Shown here: positions 45,776 through 55,565 of the stretch, in pieces
How positions within the stretch are numbered: the first letter of the stretch is position 1
Layout of the letters: each line of letters opens with the position of its first letter
Source: an uncultured bacterium
Lineage (GTDB): Bacteria > Spirochaetota > Leptospiria > Leptospirales > Leptonemataceae
Direction of reading: 5' to 3'
Assembly: GCA_937928085.1 (NCBI GenBank)
Contig: CALFVU010000006.1
Span: 186,001-250,000, forward strand
Length of the DNA stretch: 64,000 nucleotides
Translations under genes and position numbers: made by a program
Notes under the pieces: model-generated
Seen by the model: only the letters and a program-made list of their open reading frames with translations
Told to the model about the DNA's origin: nothing
Database searches by the model: none

Positions 45776-46246
45776 TCAATGTTATTTTTTTACGAGTATC
45801 TATCAAAGAAGAGTTCATTTTAGTATAGATTGTAATAATAATTTATAATAAAACTTATTGATTATTCTCTATAACAAAGATTGACATCAAATAATATAAA
45901 AAATTTGTAGTTTTTTTTTAAATTTTTTAATTCTTGTAATATTTATTTTAAAGCTAAAGTCGAAATCAAGTATTTTTTTAAAAAAGAAGTGTTCAGTTTT
46001 ATCTGTTCTTTTGAGTTTTAACTAAACTAGTTTGGATTTACCCTTTTGTGGAATTTTAACTTAAAGGATACATAATTGATAATATTTCGTATTTCATTCT
46101 TTTATTGAAACTTTTAAAACGCAAAATTTTAAAGTCGTTAACGATATAAAATCTATAAAAACATAAAACCAAATCAAGATTCTAATTTCTAAAATATTAA
46201 CTTAAGATCTGGAATATCAACAATCATAAAAAAACAAAAACTAAAA
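45776..46246. other. intergenic region, no gene seen
   Basis: About 470 bases of AT-rich sequence between the GH57 gene and the GT-C-like gene. TTGACA occurs at 45881-45886, but no acceptable -10 follows at 16-18 bases. I see no convincing ORF, hairpin terminator or RNA gene. Confidence 0.3.
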
Positions 46247-47551
46247 TTGTTTGACATTAATTCTTTAAAAGAAAACTTCTTTTTGATGTTACTTTCTAAA
46301 ATTACAAATTTTAAACATAGAATCAATACAATTTCTCCATTTTATTTTATTATATTTTATTTGATATTTCATTTTACGATAATTTTTCTCTATACCAAAC
46401 AAGCCGAATGGAATTTAAGTTTACTCATACATATTAACGAAAAGTTTATTCAATTCAATATAGAAACAAAATTTCCCTCTATGGTTGTTTTAAAGAAAGA
46501 AGGTTATGATGGCCAATTTTTTTATTTTCTTAGCCGCTATCTTTATGATTCAGAAATCGAATCCATTACTGTAGATTCTTCTTTTTTTCGATTGTTACGA
46601 ATCGGTGTTTCGGTACTATATGGTTTTTTGCCTTTTTGGTTTGGTTGGAAGTATTATGCTATTTTAGGAATTTTATTAAACATAGTTATTTTTTTCATTT
46701 CTTTTTGGTTATTTTATCAAATGGTTGATAAAAATCATAAATATATGGCTTTTCTTTATCTTTTTAATCCTTTTTCGTTAGTATCGAATATGCTTTTAAT
46801 TGGAGATAATTTCTTTATTTCTTTTTTTATTATTTTTTGGTTTTTTTACATAAAATTTACTTCAGAATCAAACCCTATAAAGCAAAAACTTTACTTTGGA
46901 TTGAGTATTTTAGTTTCTATTGTTTTAGTATCATTAAAAGAAGCAGCAAATTTTTATTTTATTCCTTTATTTTTATATTCCCTATTACATAAAAAAAAGA
47001 AAGAAAGTTTTTTATTTTTATTGCCGATTTTAGTGTCTTTACTGTGGATTTATGTAATAAATTTTTTTAAAATACACGAAGTAAGTACCATTACTCATTT
47101 AGAAAGAATTAGAATTCCTTTTGTGGATATGTTTTATTTTTATTCTTCTTTAATCCAAAATATTAATAGCTTTATTGATATTTTTAAAAGTATACCTTAT
47201 TTTCTTTTGCTTTTTATTTTGATTAGTTTGGCATTAGAATTTTTAAATTTTATTCGATTATATAAAAATATTAGTGATCTTTTTTCGATAAAAGTTTTTG
47301 AACTTCTTTTTTATTTTCCTATTGCTATAGTTGTATTTAGTATTGTTGTTGTAGATTACGAATATTGGCTTGCTTTTGATAATATATTTCGCATCTTAGC
47401 TTTTGCTTATTTGTGGAATCTTTATTTTTTATTGATTCCTAAATTTAAACATTTTTCTAATTATTATCTTTTTTTATCGATATTTTTGATAACCATTCTC
47501 CTTGTTCCGAGATATAACTTTAAAAAAATAGGAGAATTTATTGTTTTATGA
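46247..47551 (+). CDS. multi-spanning membrane protein, probable GT-C-type glycosyltransferase
   Basis: A 434-residue protein with about ten membrane helices. A luminal loop near residues 80-95 reads KKEGYDGQFFYFLSRY; G-(Y)-D-G-Q-F-(Y/F) is a motif seen in several bacterial GT-C-like membrane proteins that use lipid-linked sugars. No other catalytic motif is clear. The start is uncertain: TTG at 46247 or the ATG at 46286 (13 codons in). It overlaps the next gene by 4 bases, so it is probably part of the same lipid or envelope-modification unit. Confidence 0.6.
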   Translation: MFDINSLKENFFLMLLSKITNFKHRINTISPFYFIIFYLIFHFTIIFLYTKQAEWNLSLLIHINEKFIQFNIETKFPSMVVLKKEGYDGQFFYFLSRYLYDSEIESITVDSSFFRLLRIGVSVLYGFLPFWFGWKYYAILGILLNIVIFFISFWLFYQMVDKNHKYMAFLYLFNPFSLVSNMLLIGDNFFISFFIIFWFFYIKFTSESNPIKQKLYFGLSILVSIVLVSLKEAANFYFIPLFLYSLLHKKKKESFLFLLPILVSLLWIYVINFFKIHEVSTITHLERIRIPFVDMFYFYSSLIQNINSFIDIFKSIPYFLLLFILISLALEFLNFIRLYKNISDLFSIKVFELLFYFPIAIVVFSIVVVDYEYWLAFDNIFRILAFAYLWNLYFLLIPKFKHFSNYYLFLSIFLITILLVPRYNFKKIGEFIVL

Positions 47552-49098
47552 AGTTTTATTTATTTCGACTCGTTATCTTTTTTTTTATAATTTTTTTACT
47601 TGGTGGTCTTTTAGCAACAATTATAATTTTTAAAGAATATAACTTTGAGTTTTTCTATTTAATATATAACATACAAAGTCCATCGTTTTTATTGATACCT
47701 TTCTTAACTATAATAAATATATTTTTTCGCTTTTTAAGATGGAATTTTTTATTGAGAAGTTTTTCTATTTTTATTCCGTCTAGAAAGTTGTTAGTTTATT
47801 ATTTTATTTCTTATATAGGAGAGATAACCCCTTTTTATTTTTTTTATATTTTGAGACTTATACCTATTTTTAATGATCAAAAAATCAAATCTGTTTTTAT
47901 TTTTATTTTAGATATTTTTTTGGATTTTCTTAGTGTTATGTTATTGTTTTATTTTTCTCAATATCATCACTACTTATTGATGATTTGTATATTTGCTTTT
48001 CTTTTGCTTTTTGTGTTGCATTACATTTTTCGACATTATAATAAAAGAAATTCCCTATATTTTCTTAGTTTATTTGGATTTGTGATTTCTTTTAGCATAT
48101 TGATCTGGTATTTTACTTCGTTTAGTTTGGTTTTAAGTCTTAATTCTTATGGGGGAGAAATTTCTTTAAGTGATTCTATAAGAATTTTTCATATGGTTAA
48201 TTTATCGAATATATTTTCCCTAGTACCCAGTGGAATTTATTTTTCTGGTAAAAAAGCTTTAAACGCTTTGTTGTTACTTAACATAAAAGAAGGTATTGCT
48301 ATTTCTTCTTTTATTTTATTAAGATTATTTACAACATGGACTTCAGTAGGTATTGGTATATTTTTTATCTTTGCTTATCGGAAAGTATTTTTAGCCAAAG
48401 TCGATCATTTTGATTTTATAGCAAAAGATTACCAAGATCAAATACCTGATCATATAAGAATGAAAGTTATTGAAAAAAAAATCAATATTAATTTACAATA
48501 TCTTCCTAAACAAAAATTTAAAGTTGGATTGGATGCGGGTTGTGGTCAAGGATGGTATTTGAAAGAGATGATGGCAAACGGTTACACTATGTATGGAATT
48601 GATTACTCAAAAGAGCAGGTAAAATATGCAACTCTTGCTACAAATAATCAACGTATAAAGCAATGTTCTATTACTGATACGAAATTTTCTGATCAAAAAT
48701 TTGATTTTGTTTATACAATTAATGTTTTACATCATTTAAAAAGTAAAGAAGAGCAAATTCTTGCATTAAAAGAAATTCATAGAATTCTAAAAAAGCAAGG
48801 TAGACTAATCATTCACGAAATCAATATTTTTAATCCGCTCTATAAATTCTATATGAGTTATATTTTTCCTTTAATTAATAACATAGACGAAGGAGTAGAA
48901 AATTGGCTTAAGATTGACCATCGACAATTTCTTAATGTAGGTTTTCGAATCCTTCAAATTGAATTTTTTACTTTTCTGCCAGATTTTTTACCAAAAAAAA
49001 TTTATAATCTTTTAGAACCTATAGAGAAAAAATTGGAACAAATAGAAAAAATCAAAAAGTTTTCTGCTCATGTTTGTGTTGTATTAGAAAAATTATAA
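47548..49098 (+). CDS. fusion of flippase-like membrane domain and SAM-dependent methyltransferase
   Basis: A 516-residue protein. Residues 1-278 contain about seven membrane helices. RFLRWNFLLRSF (60-71), LVPSGIYFSGKKALNALLLL and the LR-F-TTW region resemble the UPF0104/LPG-synthase membrane domain (flippase-like). From about 300 a soluble class I methyltransferase follows: VGLDAGCGQGWYLKEM (motif I, 326-341), YGIDYSKEQV (motif II), DFVYTINVLHHLKSKEEQ and KKQGRLIIHE. The combination is unusual; it may move and methylate a lipid-linked intermediate. Partner gene is the upstream GT-C-like protein. Both parts share one uninterrupted frame. Confidence 0.75.
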   Translation: MKFYLFRLVIFFFIIFLLGGLLATIIIFKEYNFEFFYLIYNIQSPSFLLIPFLTIINIFFRFLRWNFLLRSFSIFIPSRKLLVYYFISYIGEITPFYFFYILRLIPIFNDQKIKSVFIFILDIFLDFLSVMLLFYFSQYHHYLLMICIFAFLLLFVLHYIFRHYNKRNSLYFLSLFGFVISFSILIWYFTSFSLVLSLNSYGGEISLSDSIRIFHMVNLSNIFSLVPSGIYFSGKKALNALLLLNIKEGIAISSFILLRLFTTWTSVGIGIFFIFAYRKVFLAKVDHFDFIAKDYQDQIPDHIRMKVIEKKININLQYLPKQKFKVGLDAGCGQGWYLKEMMANGYTMYGIDYSKEQVKYATLATNNQRIKQCSITDTKFSDQKFDFVYTINVLHHLKSKEEQILALKEIHRILKKQGRLIIHEINIFNPLYKFYMSYIFPLINNIDEGVENWLKIDHRQFLNVGFRILQIEFFTFLPDFLPKKIYNLLEPIEKKLEQIEKIKKFSAHVCVVLEKL

Positions 49099-50376
49099 AG
49101 GCAAATGTAAGTCCCAGAAATTTTCTAAAAACGATAAAAGTATTTGTACTTTTTCTTTATAAACAATATAAGGAATTTTATTTCGTATGATTTTAGGAAA
49201 AGAAACTTCTCTTAAAGCTTCTTTTATATTTTTTTTTAAGTATGAATTTGTTTCTTGTTCTAAGTAGCTAATTTTAATATCTTTGATTTTATAGATTCTT
49301 TTTTGTGAATGCCATTCTAGAATGGTTTCTTTTTCTTTTTTAATAATAGGATGTTTTAATAAAGTACTATTGGAACGAATAAACCATATTTGATTTCTAC
49401 AACTATTAATAATGATTTGTTTAGACTCTATATAGATTTTGTTTTTATGAGATTGTTTTATAAATTCATAAATGATTTCTTTTTGCAAAGGTTGTAATCC
49501 TATAGCTCGCGTTATTTGATCAAAAAGGATTTTTATCTCCCGATTACTTAAATTATAAAAAACTGCAGTTTCTAAAAAAATATATTCTTTTAAAGAATTT
49601 TGTTTTTTTAAAAAATATTGAATATCTAGATGAGTTCTTTGCCAGACTAAAGAAGATTGAAATCCAATTTGTTTTAGAGGTTCTATTACTTTATGTCTGA
49701 TATAATTTCTTTTAAATTTCAAATCAAAATTAGAAGAATCGATTATATAATGTATTTCTTTTTTGTGTAAAAATTCTAAAATTTCTTTTTTTTCGAATAA
49801 TAATAAAGGACTAAACACTGGTAAAATTTGTGTGCGATTTGCTATTTTTAAAATCATTTTCCTATGATGCCAGAAAAATGGATAATTTAAATTTGCACCA
49901 CGTATGAGTCGTAAAATAAGAGTTTCTATATAATCATCAGCTGTATGTCCCGTTAGAACTAAAGAAGTTGGAAATTGTTTTGTAATTCTGAACAAAGCTC
50001 GATATCGAAGTATTCGGGCTGTTTCTTCCAAATTTAATTTTAGTTTTTTTGAAATTTCAAATACCTTACCGGATTCTACAAATATAGGTAAATCATAAAT
50101 TTTGGCGATTTTAATTACAAAATTTTCCTCTTCGTCAGATTCTTTGCGAAGTTGATGATTAAAATGAAAAAGAGATAAATCTTTAATCAAACCTTTTTTT
50201 TTAAATTGATGATACAAATACATTAAAAACATTGAATCTGGACCACCTGAAAAAGAAACAATAAAATGTAAATTGTTATTTGGTATAAAAAAGTTTTTTA
50301 GAGGATGTTTTTCAAAATCTTTCTCTACTAGATAGATCAAGTATTCTAAAGAGATTCTTTTAAATTCGTTTTCCAT
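49093..50376 (-). CDS. tilS: tRNA(Ile)-lysidine synthetase TilS
   Basis: A 427-residue N-type ATP pyrophosphatase. SFSGGPDSMFLMYLY is the PP-loop (SGGxDS), followed by FHFNHQLRKESDEEE, EETARILRYRALF and LTGHTADDYIETLILRLIRG, all diagnostic of TilS. It attaches lysine to C34 of the tRNA reading AUA, an essential identity change. The length is normal. Its 3' end overlaps the flippase-methyltransferase gene by 6 bases (convergent). Confidence 0.95.
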   Translation of the reverse strand: MENEFKRISLEYLIYLVEKDFEKHPLKNFFIPNNNLHFIVSFSGGPDSMFLMYLYHQFKKKGLIKDLSLFHFNHQLRKESDEEENFVIKIAKIYDLPIFVESGKVFEISKKLKLNLEETARILRYRALFRITKQFPTSLVLTGHTADDYIETLILRLIRGANLNYPFFWHHRKMILKIANRTQILPVFSPLLLFEKKEILEFLHKKEIHYIIDSSNFDLKFKRNYIRHKVIEPLKQIGFQSSLVWQRTHLDIQYFLKKQNSLKEYIFLETAVFYNLSNREIKILFDQITRAIGLQPLQKEIIYEFIKQSHKNKIYIESKQIIINSCRNQIWFIRSNSTLLKHPIIKKEKETILEWHSQKRIYKIKDIKISYLEQETNSYLKKNIKEALREVSFPKIIRNKIPYIVYKEKVQILLSFLENFWDLHLPL

Positions 50377-50428
50377 ATCTTTTCAATATTTTCTTGCATT
50401 TGTAAAGACAAATAAAATTATATACGTA

Positions 50429-50611
50429 ATGAAATTTTTAAATTTTTTAAAAAACATTTTTGTTTTTTTAAAGGATGATTTGATAAGTATTTTTACTACT
50501 AAAGAGGATATGCGTTTTTTAAAATTATTTTTATATTTAATATTTTTTATTTTTTTGATTAAACTTTTAATGTTAGTGTTAGGATTAAATAAAAATTTTA
50601 TTACCATTTAG
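50429..50611 (+). CDS. small membrane protein upstream of manA, function unknown
   Basis: A 60-residue frame with one strong hydrophobic helix (about residues 32-52). It ends 1 base before the manA start. No good Shine-Dalgarno precedes it. A slightly longer antisense frame across the same stretch is Lys-rich and unconvincing. It is plausible as a real co-transcribed gene, but no family is recognised. Confidence 0.45.
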   Translation: MKFLNFLKNIFVFLKDDLISIFTTKEDMRFLKLFLYLIFFIFLIKLLMLVLGLNKNFITI

Positions 50612-50612
50612 T

Positions 50613-51830
50613 ATGTCTAGGGATTTGTCTTTTATTTATAAACTTATTCCTACAGTTCAACATTATGATTGGGGTGCTAATGGAGAAGATTCTTTTTTAA
50701 AAAATTTTATAAAAAAAAACTATAATTTTTTATTAAATGAAAAACCTACAGCAGAACTCTGGATGGGAGCACATCAAAAATCTCCTTCGTTTGTTATTAG
50801 CGAATCCAACAAATTAGAAGAAAATTTATATACACTAATCAGGAGGAATCCAGAACATTTCTTAGGAAAACATATTTTAAATCGTAATAAGAATCTTCCT
50901 TTTTTGTTTAAGATTTTAGATATAGCAAAACCGTTATCAGTACAGGCTCATCCGAATAAAGAATTAGCAGAAGTTTTACATAGAAAAAATCCTCAATTAT
51001 ATCCTGATGACAATCATAAACCCGAATTAGCGATTTGTTTAAGTGACTTCGAAGCTTTAGTGGGATTTCGAAAAAAGGAAGAAATTTTACAGTTATATTT
51101 AAATACTCCTTTAAAACAATTAGGTGATGTAGATTTTTCTTCTGAGTTTACAAAAGAAATATATTCCAAAATTATGCTATCAAATTCAAAAACAATTCAA
51201 ATGATAGTAAGTCAATTTTTAAAAGTAATCGATCTAAAACCTATCGATCCGATTCGTGATGTATGGTTTAAAAAATTAGTCTATATTTTTGGAGATGAAG
51301 ATCCAGGTGTATTTAGTATATATTTATTCAATCATTATCGTTTAAAGCAAGGCGAAGCGATTTTTTTAGAGCCTCATATCCCCCATGTTTACTTACAAGG
51401 TATTGTGCTTGAGTGCATGGCTGATTCAGATAATGTTGTGAGGGGAGGTCTTACTTCCAAATATAAAGATATAGAGGTATTACTTTCAATGCTAAATTAT
51501 GATAAAAATCAAATATCGATACAAAAACCAATTTTATCTTATGAAGGGTTTTCTTATTATAATCTCGAAATAGAGGACTTTTGTGTTTTATCTTTTAGCA
51601 ATTTATACAAGCAAGAAATTTCATTAAATCATTTTCCTTTAATCCTTTTAATTTTAGATGGTTCTTTAGAATTTAGATTTAGAAAAGATGATTTTTTTGT
51701 TAAAAAGTTTGGAAGATCTGGCGAAATTTTTTTTCTACCCGGTGATCTTTCTGATAGAGAAATTCAAGTAGTACTTAAATTAAATGAAAACTCTTCCATA
51801 TATGCCGCTACTGTTGGTAAAAGTAGTTGA
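50613..51830 (+). CDS. manA: mannose-6-phosphate isomerase, class I
   Basis: A 405-residue zinc-dependent isomerase linking fructose 6-phosphate and mannose 6-phosphate. VQHYDWGANGEDSF near the N-terminus, AELWMGAH, KPLSVQAHPNKELAE (zinc Gln and His), NHKPELAICLSDFEALVGF (zinc Glu) and EPHIPHVYLQGIVLECMADSDNVVRGGLTSKY (zinc His) are all present. It probably supplies mannose for cell-envelope sugars, consistent with the nearby aminotransferase-like and oxidoreductase genes. Confidence 0.94.
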   Translation: MSRDLSFIYKLIPTVQHYDWGANGEDSFLKNFIKKNYNFLLNEKPTAELWMGAHQKSPSFVISESNKLEENLYTLIRRNPEHFLGKHILNRNKNLPFLFKILDIAKPLSVQAHPNKELAEVLHRKNPQLYPDDNHKPELAICLSDFEALVGFRKKEEILQLYLNTPLKQLGDVDFSSEFTKEIYSKIMLSNSKTIQMIVSQFLKVIDLKPIDPIRDVWFKKLVYIFGDEDPGVFSIYLFNHYRLKQGEAIFLEPHIPHVYLQGIVLECMADSDNVVRGGLTSKYKDIEVLLSMLNYDKNQISIQKPILSYEGFSYYNLEIEDFCVLSFSNLYKQEISLNHFPLILLILDGSLEFRFRKDDFFVKKFGRSGEIFFLPGDLSDREIQVVLKLNENSSIYAATVGKSS

Positions 51831-51863
51831 TCATAAATTTTTTAAAAATTCTTATACGCAAAA

Positions 51864-52982
51864 ATGAATTCGTTTCAACAATTTTTAACTTCTAAAAAAG
51901 AGTTTGCGAAACCTATCGAATTTAATAAAACTTATTTAGCAAAAGAAGAATTAGAAGCTGTTTTGGATTGTCTTTTAGAAGATAGAATTACTTCTGAAAC
52001 TATTCGAGAAAAATTCGAAAAATTGTTTTGCGAGACGTTAAATTTCAAAAAAGGAATAGCGCTGAATTCAAAAACGAGTGCATATCATTTAGCTTTTAAA
52101 AGTTTAATGCAAGAAAATTCTACTGTATGGTTATTGAATTTGACTTCTGAATCAGCTCTTGATGCGGTACGGTATTTGGGGCTTTCTGCAAAACTGATAG
52201 AAATTGATAAAAATTCATACTTTCCATCATTAGAACATCTTTGCAAAATTATAAAAGAAGAAATGAAAGAAAATGATATTTTTGTTGCAGATTATATCTA
52301 TGGAGCTTTTTATCCTTTTCCTTTTGAAATGTTTCTTGAAAAAAACATAAGCATCATAGAAGATATTACGGGTATTTTGGGTTTTCAAATCAATAATATA
52401 GAAAATAAAGAAAATTCTACTTCTATTGGTGTATATAGTCATATACAAATTTGTGGATTATACGAGAATGATATTATAACAACAGGAAAAGGAGCTATTT
52501 TACTTACTCAATCAAATCGGATTTATAAAGAAATAAATGAAATTTGTTATGGTAATCAAAGAAATATCGAAAAATTAGCATATGATTATAAATTAGAAGA
52601 CTTTCAATCTGCTATGGGGATTCATCAATTAAACAAAATTGGATCTCTTGTTAGCAGAAGAAAAAAAATTGGACAAAGATATTTAGAAGCTATTCAAAAT
52701 ACAGAAAATGAAGTTTATTTTAAAAATAAATTGTTGGATAACTATCATAGATTTCCTATTGTGTTTCATAAAAATTTAGAGGAAGTTATGCGTTATTTTA
52801 AATCTTTAAAAATAGAAGTAAAAACGATCCCTTTACCATTACATAGATATCTTAAATATTCCAATTCTGAATTTCCTAATTCCGAAAGACTATATAAAAA
52901 AAGCCTTTGTATACCCCTTTATCCTATGCTCAGTTCTTCGAATGTAGAAAGAATTATCATTTCTATTAAAAATATTATTTAA
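51864..52982 (+). CDS. DegT/DnrJ/EryC1/StrS-family protein lacking the PLP lysine
   Basis: A 372-residue protein with the overall sequence pattern of sugar aminotransferases: AKEELEAVLDCLLEDRIT at the N-terminus, FKKGIALNSKTSAYHLAFKSL, and EDITGILG (Glu166-Asp167, where E-D-A-A-Q is usual). Near the C-terminus come KLEDFQSAMGIHQLNKI and RRKKIGQRYLEAI. The loop that normally carries the PLP lysine (N-K-I-I-T-T) reads ENDIITTGKGA, with Asp203 at the lysine position; Lys209 lies six residues later. It may be a non-aminating relative or a pseudoenzyme. The frame is intact. It overlaps the convergent oxidoreductase gene by 4 bases. Confidence 0.75.
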   Translation: MNSFQQFLTSKKEFAKPIEFNKTYLAKEELEAVLDCLLEDRITSETIREKFEKLFCETLNFKKGIALNSKTSAYHLAFKSLMQENSTVWLLNLTSESALDAVRYLGLSAKLIEIDKNSYFPSLEHLCKIIKEEMKENDIFVADYIYGAFYPFPFEMFLEKNISIIEDITGILGFQINNIENKENSTSIGVYSHIQICGLYENDIITTGKGAILLTQSNRIYKEINEICYGNQRNIEKLAYDYKLEDFQSAMGIHQLNKIGSLVSRRKKIGQRYLEAIQNTENEVYFKNKLLDNYHRFPIVFHKNLEEVMRYFKSLKIEVKTIPLPLHRYLKYSNSEFPNSERLYKKSLCIPLYPMLSSSNVERIIISIKNII

Positions 52983-53953
52983 TCATTTTGTATAAAGTTT
53001 TTATAAATATCTTCGATGATTTTATAAGCATAGTTTAGTGTCAAGATATCTTGTGTGTTAGGAATAATGGGTTCTTCAATTCCTATACAACAGTTGATAA
53101 AATGGATTTGCTCTAATTTTAGAGGATTGTCTTTGTGTACAAAAATTTTTTCTACAAAAGATTCTTGTTTATATTTTAATTCTTCCCTTGCCATTAAATA
53201 AGCACTAGATGCCATACGATGTATATCTATGTCCTGAGTTGTAAAATTTAACACTACATATGATTTTTCTTGTGTAATCGTCAATGTCCTGATTTTGTTT
53301 TGTGTTGCTCTACTAGCTAAAAGGTTAGCCAAAGTTCCAGATTCAAATTGAATCGTTGCTATAGCTATATCTTCGAAATTAGAAAAAACTCTAATTCCTC
53401 TTGCATTGATAGATTTGATAGGTGAAGGGATTAAATTTAAAACAATATCTAAATCATGAATCATAAGATCCAGAACTACTCCTACATCTTGAATTCTTGG
53501 ATTAAAAGGAGATAATCTTTTTGTTTCTATAAGAAAAGGTTTTTCAATAATTTTTTTGATTTCTAAAATTGCTCCATTAAACCGTTCTACGTGCCCAACT
53601 TGTAAAATTAATCCTTTTTGGTTTGCTAATTCTATTAATTCTTTAGCTTGTTCGACAGTTTCTGTGATTGGTTTTTCTAACAATATATGTTTTCCAGCTT
53701 CCAAACATTTTTTGCCGATATAGTAATGAAATTTTGTAGGTACAGCAATAATTAAAGCTTCTGAATCTTGAATTAAATCATCTAAATTAGAATAAGAAGT
53801 AACAAGAAATTTTTGAGAGATTTCTTGTAGTCTGTTTTGATCTACATCATAAATTCCTATAAGATCTAATTTTGGTATAGAAACGGCCACATTTACATGG
53901 TATTGACCCATGTGACCTACACCAATAATTCCAACTTTGATTTTATTCTTCAT
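52979..53953 (-). CDS. Gfo/Idh/MocA-family NAD(P)-dependent oxidoreductase
   Basis: A 324-residue protein with an N-terminal Rossmann fold (KVGIIGVGHMGQYHVNVA) and the hallmark GKHILLEKPITETVEQAKELI (E-K-P). The second domain contains GVVLDLMIHDLDIVL, matching the family's G-G-x-x-x-D-x-x-x-H-x-x-D. Members oxidise or reduce sugars such as UDP-sugars or inositols. Here the substrate is unknown, but manA and a DegT-like gene beside it suggest nucleotide-sugar metabolism. Confidence 0.88.
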   Translation of the reverse strand: MKNKIKVGIIGVGHMGQYHVNVAVSIPKLDLIGIYDVDQNRLQEISQKFLVTSYSNLDDLIQDSEALIIAVPTKFHYYIGKKCLEAGKHILLEKPITETVEQAKELIELANQKGLILQVGHVERFNGAILEIKKIIEKPFLIETKRLSPFNPRIQDVGVVLDLMIHDLDIVLNLIPSPIKSINARGIRVFSNFEDIAIATIQFESGTLANLLASRATQNKIRTLTITQEKSYVVLNFTTQDIDIHRMASSAYLMAREELKYKQESFVEKIFVHKDNPLKLEQIHFINCCIGIEEPIIPNTQDILTLNYAYKIIEDIYKNFIQND

Positions 53954-54235
53954 TAAGATATAAGAGTTTACTCAATTGTTTTGATGTCAATTTTTTTTTA
54001 GAAACTATAAAATTATGATATTATAAAATCAATAAAAAAAATACAGTTGTTTGTAAAAATGGAAAATTGAATGAATGATTCACAAATTAAAACAGCTACA
54101 ACATATGATAAATAAATCAAGAATTTTATGAAATTTAAATTCTTTTATGGTAATCAAGAAATTTTATCAAAATAAAGATAAAACAATTTTTCCATAACTC
54201 AAGAAAAATCATAAATTCATTGATTTAGTTTTATA
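53954..54235. other. intergenic region with a possible gene remnant
   Basis: 282 bases. A short plus-strand frame from an ATG at 54071 (MNDSQIKTATTYDK, then stop) reads on in the next frame as INQEFYEI. This faintly resembles the N-terminus of a methyltransferase that has lost its frame. It is too short to be sure. No RNA gene or strong hairpin is seen. Confidence 0.25.
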
Positions 54236-55462
54236 TTAAAAAATCCTAAGCCATAAAATTCCTAATAAAAATGTCAAAAAAGTTATAGGAATTCCAGTTT
54301 TTAAATATTCATTAAAGGATAAAGTAATTCCATGTTTTTTTGCAGATTCAGCTACGATAAGATTAGCAACAGAACCTAACAAAGTTAAATTTCCTGCAAA
54401 TGTAGAAGACATCGCTAATGTAAACCAAAGAATTTCTGAATTTTCTAAATGTTTGATCATAGAACCTAAAACTAAGACTGCAGGGACATTAGAAATCAAA
54501 TTACTTAGAATTAAAGAAATCAAAGAAAGATCAATTATAGGCTCTATCATCACAGCTTGAAAGTTTCCTTGAAAATTTGATAAAATAAAAATTTTATTTA
54601 TAATATCAGTTACAATAAAAAGTCCGGAGAAAAGAACAAGTAAAGACCAATCAATTTCTAAAAAAACTCTTTCTGGTTTAATTCGCCTTGTAATAAGAAG
54701 TAAAGAAGCAGCAGCTAATGCAGATAATGCAATAGGTGCACCTAATAAAAAAGCAAAAAGCATCAAGAAAAGAACTACCGAACTTTTGATTAAAAGGGGT
54801 TTAAAGATTTTTGGGTTTAGCTCTTCTTGTAATCGTATTTCTTTTGATTGAAACTCTTCTTTATATATAAAAAAAATTACAATCCAAATGAGGATTAGTC
54901 CTAGTATAGCAATGGGAAAAAGTCTTAAGGAGAATTTAACGAAGCTTATTCCCGAAAAAATTCCGATGATCATATTTTGCGGATTACCTACTATTGTTGC
55001 AACACTTCCCACATTTGCTGAAGTTGCCAAAGCAACTAAATAAGGTAACGGGTTTCGCTTTAATTTGATTATAACTTCGATTATAATAGGAGTAAACATA
55101 ATAACGATTGTATCGTTTAAAAATAAACTGGAAAGAATACCCGAACTAAAAATTATAAAAGCCAATAATTGTTTAGGTGTTTTTGCAATAGAAATGATGT
55201 GATTTGCAATTATATTAAAAAAACCAGCTAGTCGCAAATTAAAATTTAAAATCATCATTGAAAAAAGTAAAATAATTGTATTGATATCTACCATCTTGGA
55301 AGCATCTTCCAATGAAATTTGATTTGTGATCATTAATGCAGTCGCACCTACTAAGGCTATTGTAGCTCGATTCATTCGAAAAATCGGAAAACTTCCAATT
55401 GCAATTCCTAAAAGAGTGACTCCAATAATCAAGATATTCAAATAATTAATGATTGTATTCAT
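54236..55462 (-). CDS. SLC13/ArsB-type anion transporter
   Basis: About 408 residues (ATG at 55462; a TTG five codons upstream is possible) with about eleven membrane helices. FLNDTIVIMFTPIIIEVI and ATSANVGSVATIVGNPQNMIIG are the first-half signature. SNLISNVPAVLVLGSMI and SSTFAGNLTLLGSVANLIVAESA are the second. The two hairpin repeats with S-N-x-G...G-N-P are typical of the ArsB/NhaD/DASS group, which carry dicarboxylates, arsenite, or sodium. The substrate cannot be assigned. It stands alone on the minus strand, with gaps on both sides. Confidence 0.82.
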   Translation of the reverse strand: MNTIINYLNILIIGVTLLGIAIGSFPIFRMNRATIALVGATALMITNQISLEDASKMVDINTIILLFSMMILNFNLRLAGFFNIIANHIISIAKTPKQLLAFIIFSSGILSSLFLNDTIVIMFTPIIIEVIIKLKRNPLPYLVALATSANVGSVATIVGNPQNMIIGIFSGISFVKFSLRLFPIAILGLILIWIVIFFIYKEEFQSKEIRLQEELNPKIFKPLLIKSSVVLFLMLFAFLLGAPIALSALAAASLLLITRRIKPERVFLEIDWSLLVLFSGLFIVTDIINKIFILSNFQGNFQAVMIEPIIDLSLISLILSNLISNVPAVLVLGSMIKHLENSEILWFTLAMSSTFAGNLTLLGSVANLIVAESAKKHGITLSFNEYLKTGIPITFLTFLLGILWLRIF

Positions 55463-55565
55463 AATGTTTAATACCAAATTGTGTTTTTGTTTTTAATGTA
55501 AAGAATAAATAATAAAAATAATAGCAATTCTTTGTGAATGAAAAAATGATTATAGTACTAAGAAT

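Noticed and set aside
45881-45910. TTGACA as a promoter for the GT-C-like gene
   Set aside because: No acceptable -10 element lies 16-18 bases downstream, and the site is over 300 bases from the gene.
50383-50607. Minus-strand 74-residue frame opposite the small membrane protein
   Set aside because: It is a Lys-rich low-complexity reading of AT-rich DNA; the opposite strand gives a better-formed membrane helix and fits the manA context.
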